Shown piece after piece: positions 51,523-57,851 of a stretch of DNA of 57,851 nt. Where the stretch lies: positions 11,825 through 69,675 of the forward strand of contig NZ_BMQQ01000008.1 in the NCBI RefSeq assembly GCF_014648195.1, read 5' to 3'. Each line of letters begins with the position of its first letter. The stretch's first letter is position 1. Both the position numbers and the translations under genes were made by a program. A model generated the notes under the pieces. That model saw only the letters and a list, made by a program, of their open reading frames with translations, was not told where the DNA came from and searched no databases. Source of the stretch: Streptomyces purpureus (GTDB lineage Bacteria > Actinomycetota > Actinomycetes > Streptomycetales > Streptomycetaceae).

Positions 51523-51613
51523 CGCGGCCCCCTGCGGTGAATACGTTCACCCCTGGAACGGACGGGGCACCTTACTCGGTTCCGCCGCCGCGCCGCCGGA
51601 TAGGCTCGGCGGC

Positions 51614-52285
51614 GTGGAGCCGGTTACAGAGCAGCGTCGTCCCTGGGTCGTCGGAGTGTCGGGGGCGTCCGGGACGCCCTACGCCGCCGCCGTTCTGCGG
51701 GGGTTGCTGGACGCGGGGGAGAGTGTCGACCTCGTCGTGTCGCGGGCCTCGCGGCTGACGCTGCTCGACGAGACGGGGATCGCCTTCCGGGACGCGCACT
51801 GGCGGGACGATCTGACGACCTGGCTCGCGCGGGGGGCCGACGGGAAGCCGGACACGTTCCGGGTGGACGTCGGCGACGTGCGCTACTGGGCGGCGGGAGA
51901 CCTCGCCGCCGGGCCGTCCTCGGGGTCGTACCCCGTCAAGGGAATGATCGTCGTGCCCGCGTCGACCGCCGCCGTGGCGGGGCTGGCGCTCGGGCTGTCG
52001 AAGGATCTGCTGCAGCGGGCCGCGAGCGTGATGCTCAAGGAGCGGCGGCCGCTGATCGTCACGGTCCGGGAGACGCCGCTGAACGGGCAGACGCTGCGGC
52101 ATCTGGTGACGCTGGACGAGGCGGGCGCCGTGGTGCTGCCCGCCTCTCCGGCGTTCTACGCGGGGGCGACCCACATCCAGGATCTGGTGGACTTCGTCGC
52201 CGGGCGGGTGCTCGACGCGGCAGGGGTGCCGCACGGCCTGTACCGCCGCTGGAAGGGAGAGCTGGGTGGCTCTCAGGCGGATTAG
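51614..52285 (+). CDS. mqnM: UbiX-family flavin prenyltransferase (menaquinone)
   Basis: A 223-aa enzyme that makes the prenylated FMN cofactor used by the UbiD-type MqnL. Signatures: VVGVSGASGTPYAAAVLRGL, KGMIVVPASTAAVAGLALGL, LKERRPLIVTVRETPLNG, VLPASPAFYAGATHIQDLVD. GTG at 51614. Separated from mqnLP by two minus-strand genes. Confidence 0.93.
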   Translation: MEPVTEQRRPWVVGVSGASGTPYAAAVLRGLLDAGESVDLVVSRASRLTLLDETGIAFRDAHWRDDLTTWLARGADGKPDTFRVDVGDVRYWAAGDLAAGPSSGSYPVKGMIVVPASTAAVAGLALGLSKDLLQRAASVMLKERRPLIVTVRETPLNGQTLRHLVTLDEAGAVVLPASPAFYAGATHIQDLVDFVAGRVLDAAGVPHGLYRRWKGELGGSQAD

Positions 52286-52292
52286 CGCCGGA

Positions 52293-52427
52293 TCAGCGCT
52301 TCTTGGAGCGGCCGGGCTTGCGGGTCTTGTCGACTCGGTAGGCGGCGGCCGGCTGGTGAGCACGCGAGCGGTTGGCCAGCTCCTGCAGCGAGCGCATGTG
52401 GGCGTAGGCCATCTCGATCGTGTACAC
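52293..52427 (-). CDS. Short basic protein, unknown
   Basis: A 44-aa product (YTIEMAYAHMRSLQELANRS, then a basic tail KTRKPGRSKKR). The GTG at 52427 has AGGAG ten bases upstream. Divergent from the Lrp gene and convergent with mqnM, whose stop is seven bases away. Confidence 0.5.
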   Translation of the reverse strand: MYTIEMAYAHMRSLQELANRSRAHQPAAAYRVDKTRKPGRSKKR

Positions 52428-52552
52428 GGTGAGGTCACTCCTGAAAGATCGTCTTTGATCAACTGAATGATTCGCAGGGTGTCGAGCCCTGTGTACCTTT
52501 GATTCTACACCTAAACTCGCGGTATTGCTGGACAATGGAAGGCTTCAGGCAT

Positions 52553-53008
52553 ATGGACGCCGTTGACAGGCAGCTCATCCAGGCTCTGCGGGAGAACGGC
52601 AGGGCCTCGTACGCCGAGCTCGGCCGGCTCGTCGGGCTCTCCGGGCCCTCCGTCACCGACCGGATCAACCGACTGGAGGCCGCCGGCGTCATCACCGGCT
52701 ACCGCGCCACCGTCGACGCTGCCTCGCTCGGTCTCGGCGTCACCGCCCTGATCGGCATCTCCCTCTCCGACGCCGCCGACCACGAGGACGTGGCGCGCCG
52801 GCTGAAGGACCTCGCGGAGATCGAGGACTGCTGGTTCATCGCCGGTGACGACTCGTACATGCTCAAGGTCCGGGCCAGCGACGTGGACGGCCTGGAGAAG
52901 ACGATCCGCCGCCTCTCCGGCACCAAGGGCGTCTCCCGGACCCGTACGACCATCGTGCTCTCCACCAAGTGGGAGAACCGGGTCGGAGATCTGCCCGAGG
53001 AGGGCTGA
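52553..53008 (+). CDS. Lrp/AsnC-family transcriptional regulator
   Basis: A 151-aa regulator: N-terminal AsnC helix-turn-helix (DAVDRQLIQALRENGRASYA, GPSVTDRINRLEAAGVITGY) and a C-terminal RAM/ACT-like domain (ADHEDVARRLKDLAEIEDCW). The ATG at 52553 starts MDAVDRQL; an ATG at 52535 would add six residues. It lies directly before mqnE and may respond to an amino acid or regulate the menaquinone genes. Confidence 0.9.
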   Translation: MDAVDRQLIQALRENGRASYAELGRLVGLSGPSVTDRINRLEAAGVITGYRATVDAASLGLGVTALIGISLSDAADHEDVARRLKDLAEIEDCWFIAGDDSYMLKVRASDVDGLEKTIRRLSGTKGVSRTRTTIVLSTKWENRVGDLPEEG

Positions 53009-53059
53009 GAGTACGGTGGGTGGAGCCTGAATTCGTCAGAAAATGGGAGGCGGCCGCAG

Positions 53060-54223
53060 ATGGACGCGGGACTCAAGCGCGAGCTGGAGCAGAAGGTCCG
53101 TTCCGGAGAGCGGCTGAGCCGCGAGGACGGCATCGCTCTGTACGAGTCCGACGACCTGGCCTGGCTCGGCGGCCTGGCCCATGAGGTCCGGACCCGTAAG
53201 AACGGCGACGTCGTCCACTTCAACGTCAACCGCCACCTCAACATGACGAACGTGTGCACCGCGTCGTGCGCCTACTGCTCGTTCCAGCGCAAGCCGGGCG
53301 AGAAGGACGCGTACACCATGCGCATCGAGGAGGCCGTCCGCCTCGCCAAGGCGATGGAGAACGAGAACCTCACCGAGCTGCACATCGTCAACGGGCTCCA
53401 CCCCAACCTCCCCTGGCGCTACTACCCCCGCTCCCTCTCCGAGTTGAAGAAGGCGCTCCCGAACGTCTCGCTCAAGGCGTTCACCGCCACCGAGATCCAC
53501 CACTTCGAGACGATCTCCGGCATGTCGGCCTCCGACATCCTCGACGAGCTCATCGAGGCCGGTCTGGAGTCGCTCACCGGCGGTGGCGCGGAGATCTTCG
53601 ACTGGGAGGTCCGCCAGCACATCGTCGACCACCGCACCCACTGGGAAGACTGGTCGCGCATCCACCGGCTGGCGCACTCCAAGGGTCTGAAGACCCCGAG
53701 CACGATGCTCTACGGGCACATCGAGGAGCCCCGGCACCGGGTGGACCACGTGCTGCGGCTGCGTGAGCTCCAGGACGAGACCGGCGGCTTCCAGGTCTTC
53801 ATCCCGCTGCGCTACCAGCACGACTTCGTCGACATGCAGGACGGCAAGGTCCGCAACAAGCTCCAGGCGCGCACGACGATGGCGACCGGCGCGGAGGCCC
53901 TGAAGACCTTCGCCGTCTCGCGGCTGCTCTTCGACAACGTCCCGCACGTCAAGGTGTTCTGGGTGATGCACGGCGTGCAGACCGCGCAGCTCGCCCTCCA
54001 GCACGGCGCCGACGACATGGACGGCTCGGTCGTCGAGTACAAGATCACGCACGACGCCGACAACTACGGCACGCCGAACAAGCTCTCCCGCGAGGACCTG
54101 CTCGACCTCATCCGCGACGCCGGCTTCCGCCCCGTCGAGCGCAATACCCGCTACGAGATCATCCGCGAGTACCCCGGCCCGGACGCCGCCCTGCGCGAGT
54201 CGCCGCAGCCGATGCGCGTCTGA
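53060..54223 (+). CDS. mqnE: Aminofutalosine synthase
   Basis: Radical SAM enzyme that joins 3-enolpyruvylbenzoate to SAM to form 6-amino-6-deoxyfutalosine, an early futalosine-pathway step. The 387-aa protein has the 4Fe-4S motif CTASCAYC (Cys66, Cys70, Cys73), HIVNGLHPNLPWRYYPRSL, GGGAEIFDWEVRQHI and VKVFWVMHG. Its ATG follows GGAGGCGG. The four mqn genes in this window cover this step and the late tail; mqnA, mqnB, mqnC and mqnD are elsewhere. Confidence 0.95.
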   Translation: MDAGLKRELEQKVRSGERLSREDGIALYESDDLAWLGGLAHEVRTRKNGDVVHFNVNRHLNMTNVCTASCAYCSFQRKPGEKDAYTMRIEEAVRLAKAMENENLTELHIVNGLHPNLPWRYYPRSLSELKKALPNVSLKAFTATEIHHFETISGMSASDILDELIEAGLESLTGGGAEIFDWEVRQHIVDHRTHWEDWSRIHRLAHSKGLKTPSTMLYGHIEEPRHRVDHVLRLRELQDETGGFQVFIPLRYQHDFVDMQDGKVRNKLQARTTMATGAEALKTFAVSRLLFDNVPHVKVFWVMHGVQTAQLALQHGADDMDGSVVEYKITHDADNYGTPNKLSREDLLDLIRDAGFRPVERNTRYEIIREYPGPDAALRESPQPMRV

Positions 54224-54237
54224 CGGGGGCCGCCCAC

Positions 54238-54762
54238 ATGTCCCTCACCTTCCGACTCGACCCGCCCGTCGACCGCGCCCTCACCGAGGGCATTGTCGGC
54301 CTGTGGACCGACGTCTCCAACGCGGGCGGGGCCGTCGGCTTCGTGCCGCCGGTCGTCCCCGACGACATACGCCCCGAGTGGATCAAGCAACTCGCGGCGA
54401 TCACCGAGGGCCGCAGCCGGCTCCTGGCCGGGTACGACGAGGACGGCGCCGTGGCCGCAACCGCCTTCCTCACGTACAACACCCACCGCCTGATGCGGCA
54501 CTGGGTGTGGCTCTACACGGTCATGGTCCACCCCCGCCACCAGGGCAAGGGGTACGGGCGTGAGCTGATGGCCGCCGCCGAGGCCGCGGCCCGGGGCTTC
54601 GACGGCATCGACGCGATCCGGCTGGCCTGCCGCGGCGGCACCGGCGTGGACCGCTTCTACGTGGCCTGCGGCTACAAGGAGGTCGGGCGGGTGCCCGGCG
54701 CGATCCGGGTGGCCGACGGTGACGACCGGGACGACATCACCATGCTGCTCCCGCTGAATTGA
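54238..54762 (+). CDS. GNAT family N-acetyltransferase
   Basis: A 174-aa acetyltransferase: acetyl-CoA loop RHQGKGYGRELMAAAEAAAR near 100-118, YTVMVHPRH strand before it and RFYVACGYKEVGRVPGAIRV at the end. Starts 14 bp after mqnE with a weak ribosome site, so it may be co-transcribed with mqnE. Substrate unknown. Confidence 0.9.
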   Translation: MSLTFRLDPPVDRALTEGIVGLWTDVSNAGGAVGFVPPVVPDDIRPEWIKQLAAITEGRSRLLAGYDEDGAVAATAFLTYNTHRLMRHWVWLYTVMVHPRHQGKGYGRELMAAAEAAARGFDGIDAIRLACRGGTGVDRFYVACGYKEVGRVPGAIRVADGDDRDDITMLLPLN

Positions 54763-54867
54763 TCGCCCCTCCCGCCACGCCTCGTCGAGGCCCTGCGGGC
54801 CGCCCCTTTTGTTCCTCATGTTTCACTGGATCGACAACCCTCGACACCATCTGAGAAAGGGGCCGAC

Positions 54868-55161
54868 GTGTCCGACAACGGGACGGGCGCCGCAACGCTC
54901 CGGTACACCCTGATGCGCCTCGGCGTCTTCGCCGGCTGCTTCTTCGCGCTGTGGGGCCTGGTCCACCTCGGTGTGCTGCCCCGCGGGCTCGGCGACTCCA
55001 ACCTCCTGTGGGTGCTCGTGCTCGCCGTGGTGATCTCCGCTCCGCTCAGCTTCGTCCTGCTGCGCAAGCAGCGTGAGGCGATGTCCGAGCAGATCGCGAC
55101 CAAGGTCGACCGCGCGAAGACCCGCCTGGAGGCCAGCCGCTCCCAGGAGGACGGCGTCTGA
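54868..55161 (+). CDS. DUF4229 membrane protein
   Basis: A 97-aa protein with two hydrophobic segments (LGVFAGCFFALWGLVHLGVL and LLWVLVLAVVISAPLSFVLL) followed by a charged tail (SEQIATKVDRAKTRLEASRS). Matches DUF4229 by size and layout. GTG at 54868. Confidence 0.88.
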   Translation: MSDNGTGAATLRYTLMRLGVFAGCFFALWGLVHLGVLPRGLGDSNLLWVLVLAVVISAPLSFVLLRKQREAMSEQIATKVDRAKTRLEASRSQEDGV

Positions 55162-55205
55162 GACCCGCCCTAAGGGCGGCGTAAGCTTCCTCACATCCGT
55201 ACGGG

Positions 55206-55241
55206 CCCCGGGCTCGGTGCAGCAGCGCACCGAGCCCGGGG
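55206..55241 (+). terminator. Strong intrinsic terminator after the DUF4229 gene
   Basis: Perfect 15-bp stem CCCCGGGCTCGGTGC (55206-55220) / GCACCGAGCCCGGGG (55227-55241), loop AGCAGC, followed by TTTCGGCGTTTTC. Confidence 0.92.
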
Positions 55242-55300
55242 TTTCGGCGTTTTCCGGCCTCTACGGGGTGATTCCCGGCCATCAGGGACCCAAAGAAGAG

Positions 55301-55317
55301 CTTTGAGGTTCTCAAAG
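55301..55317. promoter_or_regulatory. Palindromic operator before the leader peptide
   Basis: CTTTGAG (55301-55307) / CTCAAAG (55311-55317) with a 3-bp spacer in an AT-rich stretch, 22 bp before the leader ORF. Likely the binding site of an unidentified repressor overlapping the promoter. Confidence 0.55.
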
Positions 55318-55339
55318 TTCAAGTGTTAACGTACTCGGC

Positions 55340-55447
55340 ATGACGACAGCCGTGCGCCGCCCCGAAGCCGTGAGCATCCCGCTCGTGGCGCGCCTGCATG
55401 TCGATCTGTGCCGCTGTATGTCCGCGGTCTGTTGCCGCGAGGTCTAG
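55340..55447 (+). CDS. Cysteine-rich putative leader peptide
   Basis: A 35-aa ORF ending HVDLCRCMSAVCCREV, preceded by PLVARL. This is the actinobacterial leader-peptide pattern (a LxxRxHxDLCR start and Cys residues near the stop) found in front of sulfur-assimilation and cysteine genes, where ribosome stalling on Cys codons controls the downstream gene. Here four Cys lie within the last ten residues. An imperfect hairpin (AGCGGCG at 55462-55468 / GGGCGCCGCT at 55486-55495) follows the stop and could be the switch. Confidence 0.8.
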   Translation: MTTAVRRPEAVSIPLVARLHVDLCRCMSAVCCREV

Positions 55448-55538
55448 ACCCGGCATCATGCAGCGGCGTCGCCCTTCGAGCGCGCGGGCGCCGCTTCCGT
55501 CCCGTACGACCCCCGATACGCACATCTGGAGTGTGTTC

Positions 55539-56897
55539 GTGTCCGCGAACCCCGCGTCCGCCACGACCGAGAAGCCGTCCGGCTCCGGTTTCCGCATACC
55601 CAAGGTCCCCTTCTGGGCCCAGATCGTGGCCGGTCTGGCGCTCGGCGTCCTCCTCGGCTGGCTGGCCCGCAGCCAGGACGTCAGCTGGCTGAAGGACACC
55701 CTCGGCCAGATCGGTGACATCTTCGTCCAGCTCCTGAAGCTGGCCGTCGCGCCGCTCGTCTTCTTCGCGATCCTGGTGTCGATCACCAATCTGCGGAAGG
55801 TCAACAACGCCGCCCGGCTGGCGACCCAGACCCTGATCTGGTTCATGATCACATCGCTGATCGCGGTCGGGATCGGCCTCACGATCGGTCTGCTGACCAA
55901 CCCGGGCGCCGGCACCGGCCTCACGCCGCAGGACGGCAAGCTGCCGAAGAAGGAAGGCACCTGGATCGACTTCCTCACCGGGATCATCCCGACGGACGTC
56001 ATCACCCCCTTCACCGAGCTGAACGTCCTGCAGATCGTCTTCATGGCCGCCGTCGCCGGTGTCGCCGCGCTGAAGCTCGGCGAGAAGGCCAAGCCGATCC
56101 TCACCTTCAGCGAGTCCGTCCTGGAGCTGCTGCAGAAGGCCCTGTGGTGGGTCATCCGGCTCGCCCCGATCGGCACCGTCGGCCTCATCGGCTTCGCCAT
56201 CGCCGACTACGGCTGGGACCTGATCGGCAAGTACGCGACCTTCACCGCCGACGTCTACATCGGCTGCGCGCTGGTCCTCTTCGGCGTCTACCCGCTGCTG
56301 CTCGCGCTGGTCGCCAAGGTCAACCCGATCCAGTTCTTCAAGGGCGCCTGGCCCGCGATCCAGCTGGCGTTCGTCTCCCGCTCCTCGGTCGGCACCATGC
56401 CGGTCACGGTCAAGGTCACCGAGCGCCTCGGCGTCCCGAAGGAGTACACCTCCTTCGCCGTCCCGTTCGGCGCGACCACCAAGATGGACGGCTGCGCCGC
56501 GATCTACCCGGCGCTCGCCGCGATCTTCATCGCGCAGATCTTCGACGTGCAGCTCGGCATCCAGGACTACCTCCTGATCGCCTTCGTCTCGGTCGTCGGC
56601 TCGGCCGCCACCGCCGGTCTGACCGGTGCCACGGTCATGCTGACCCTGACCCTCTCCACGCTGGGCCTGCCGCTGGAGGGCGTGGGTCTGCTGATGGCGA
56701 TCGACCCGATCCTGGACATGATGCGGACCGCCACGAACGTGGCCGGCCAGGCGCTCGTCCCGGTCGTCGTCGCTGCCCGCGAGAAGATCCTCGACCACGA
56801 CGCCTACAACGCGGCGTCCGCGTCGCCGGTCGACGACCGCGACGACCGCGACGCCCGCGAGGCCGAGCAGAAGGTGACGGTTCCGGCCACCGCCTGA
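55539..56897 (+). CDS. DAACS-family (dicarboxylate/amino acid:cation) symporter, possibly cystine-type
   Basis: A 452-aa sodium- or proton-coupled transporter with eight membrane segments and two re-entrant hairpins. Hairpin 1 is SRSSVGTMPVTVKV; segment 7 has TTKMDGCAAIYPALAAIFIA, where GCAxIYPA differs from the NMDGTA of glutamate/C4-dicarboxylate carriers and is closer to cystine (TcyP-type) transporters as I recall them. The GTG at 55539 has GGAG eight bases upstream. The Cys-rich leader immediately upstream supports a cystine/sulfur role. The C-terminus is Asp/Arg-rich and cytoplasmic. Confidence 0.88.
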   Translation: MSANPASATTEKPSGSGFRIPKVPFWAQIVAGLALGVLLGWLARSQDVSWLKDTLGQIGDIFVQLLKLAVAPLVFFAILVSITNLRKVNNAARLATQTLIWFMITSLIAVGIGLTIGLLTNPGAGTGLTPQDGKLPKKEGTWIDFLTGIIPTDVITPFTELNVLQIVFMAAVAGVAALKLGEKAKPILTFSESVLELLQKALWWVIRLAPIGTVGLIGFAIADYGWDLIGKYATFTADVYIGCALVLFGVYPLLLALVAKVNPIQFFKGAWPAIQLAFVSRSSVGTMPVTVKVTERLGVPKEYTSFAVPFGATTKMDGCAAIYPALAAIFIAQIFDVQLGIQDYLLIAFVSVVGSAATAGLTGATVMLTLTLSTLGLPLEGVGLLMAIDPILDMMRTATNVAGQALVPVVVAAREKILDHDAYNAASASPVDDRDDRDAREAEQKVTVPATA

Positions 56898-56926
56898 CGC
56901 TGCCCGGCGGCCTGAACAGCCTGGTT

Positions 56927-56956
56927 GTGCCCCCTGCCCGTACGGGCAGGGGGCAC
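56927..56956 (+). terminator. Perfect palindromic terminator after the symporter
   Basis: GTGCCCCCTGCCCGT (56927-56941) followed immediately by its exact reverse complement (56942-56956). No U-tract. Confidence 0.85.
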
Positions 56957-57034
56957 GCGCGTGCGGTGGGCGCCGTAGGGTGTGGCGATCACTGCGGGAG
57001 CAGTACGGTCCGCGAGGGCGGCAGGGGCGGAAGG

Positions 57035-57694
57035 ATGTCACGGGTGGGTGCCACGAAGGCCAAGCGGATGCCGCGCGAGGTGCGCGAGCAGCAGATGATG
57101 GACGCCGCCGTGCAGACCTTCGGCCGGCGCGGCTACCGGGCCGCCTCGATGGACGACATCGCCGAACTCGCCGGTGTGTCCAAGCCGTTGGTCTACCTCT
57201 ACCTCAACTCCAAGGAAGAGCTCTTCACCGCCTGCATCCGGCGTGAGGCGGCCGCGCTCCTCGACGCGGTACGCGGCGCGGTCGAGCCGGGGCTGCCGGC
57301 GGACCGACAACTGTGGGCGGGGCTCGCGGCCTTCTTCACCCACACCGCCGAACACCCGGACGGCTGGTCGGTCCTGCACCGCCAGGCCCGTACGACCGGG
57401 GAGCCGTTCGCCGCCGAGGTCGTCGCCCTGCGCGGGGAGGTCGTGGCGTTCGTGACCGGCCTCATCGGCGCGGCGGCGCGCGAGACCCTCGCGGCCACCG
57501 ATCGCGCGCCGGACCTGGCCGAACGGGACGTGGCCGGGCTCGCCCAGGCGCTGGTCGGCGCGGCGGAGTCCCTGGCGGGCTGGGCCAACGAGACCCCGGG
57601 GATGACGGCCAAGGAGACGGCCGCGACGCTGATGAACTTCGCCTGGGCGGGCCTGGGGAACCTGATGGACGGACGCGGCTGGTCGCCGGGTTAG
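57035..57694 (+). CDS. TetR-family transcriptional regulator
   Basis: A 219-aa regulator: TetR helix-turn-helix (AAVQTFGRRGYRAASMDDIA, ELAGVSKPLVYLYLNSKEEL) and a helical ligand-binding domain. The ATG at 57035 abuts GGAAGG; the in-frame GTG at 57044 is better spaced, so the true start may be nine bases further in. Target and ligand unknown. Confidence 0.92.
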   Translation: MSRVGATKAKRMPREVREQQMMDAAVQTFGRRGYRAASMDDIAELAGVSKPLVYLYLNSKEELFTACIRREAAALLDAVRGAVEPGLPADRQLWAGLAAFFTHTAEHPDGWSVLHRQARTTGEPFAAEVVALRGEVVAFVTGLIGAAARETLAATDRAPDLAERDVAGLAQALVGAAESLAGWANETPGMTAKETAATLMNFAWAGLGNLMDGRGWSPG

Positions 57695-57731
57695 TCGGCC
57701 GGGGCCGGTCAGGGGCGGTCCTGGGTCGGTC

Positions 57732-57851
57732 GTGGCCTGGTCGCGCCCCGGTCCTGGCGGGGCGCAGGGCCGGTCGTGGCCTGGTCCCTGCCCGGTCTTG
57801 GGTGCGCGTGGCCTGGTCCCTGCCCGGTCTTGGGTGCGCGTGGCCTGGTCC
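57732..57851. repeat. 32-bp tandem repeat running off the window edge
   Basis: Unit GTGGCCTGGTCCCTGCCCGG plus TCTTGGGTGCGC: complete copies at 57776-57807 and 57808-57839, a partial copy at 57840-57851, and a diverged 44-bp copy at 57732-57775. The identical copies indicate recent expansion; the array continues outside the window. Confidence 0.9.

Overview
The window is very GC-rich DNA with almost wall-to-wall coding, strong third-position GC, GTG/TTG starts, ATGA/GTGA gene overlaps and families typical of filamentous Actinobacteria (DUF3558 lipoproteins, DUF2637, DUF1876, DUF4229, SARP, XRE-DUF5753, DUF6879, LppU/SCO3897). It is almost certainly a Streptomyces chromosome (inference from gene content and composition; no 16S is present). 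I call 65 protein genes, one pseudogene and three possible upstream or leader ORFs, and no tRNA or rRNA.

Layout. 1-5.7 kb: 3' end of the redox sensor rex, then hemA-hemC-hemD (translationally coupled) and hemB, the tetrapyrrole trunk pathway. 5.8-10.4 kb: a secreted I36-type inhibitor, a small SARP, an AraC regulator, an LppU-like membrane protein, an imine-reductase-like oxidoreductase and a DUF1876 protein. 10.4-14.5 kb: divergent argS and class I lysS. 14.5-19.1 kb: a DUF2637 membrane protein, two DUF3558 lipoproteins, rtcB. 19.1-26.8 kb: mixed small genes (SDR, secreted protein, COG3910-type ATPase, Mut7-C RNase, acetyltransferase and an acetyltransferase pseudogene, a signal-less binding protein, MerR, an ECF42-type sigma factor with its YciI partner). 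27.1-34.9 kb: hemL, a histidine phosphatase, a deacetylase-like lipoprotein and the system II cytochrome c maturation set (TlpA/ResA, CcdA, ResB, CcsB). 35-39.1 kb: an SRPBCC protein and a two-gene membrane receptor/NTPase pair. 39.2-45.1 kb: a dioxygenase/deaminase couplet followed by an accessory block of small Cys-rich proteins, a short GntR repressor, and a fused DUF6879 protein with an XRE-DUF5753 regulator. 45.1-47.3 kb: EamA transporter, LysR, PLDc_N protein. 47.4-54.2 kb: futalosine menaquinone genes mqnL, mqnP, mqnM, mqnE, with a possible injection-system-type effector and a rhomboid protease inserted between mqnP and mqnM. 54.2-57.9 kb: acetyltransferase, DUF4229, a Cys-rich leader peptide with a DAACS symporter (probably cystine), TetR, and a tandem repeat at the window edge.

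Functional theme. The core genes supply respiration: heme precursor supply (hemL, hemA, hemB, hemC, hemD), c-type cytochrome assembly (ResA/CcdA/ResB/CcsB) and menaquinone (mqnLPME), with Rex as the NADH/NAD+ sensor at the left edge. Accessory genes are interleaved.

Most worth a second look: a solitary type I-E-like CRISPR repeat between mqnL and mqnP, inside a 16-bp duplication of the mqnL stop/mqnP start junction; four helically phased octamers upstream of a DUF6879/XRE-DUF5753 pair; a receptor/NTPase pair with no permease; an LQRxxGNxAV-tagged papain-like protein; a cysteine-rich leader ORF before a DAACS transporter; an ECF42-like promoter; and a decayed copy of the hemL N-terminus in the hemL leader.
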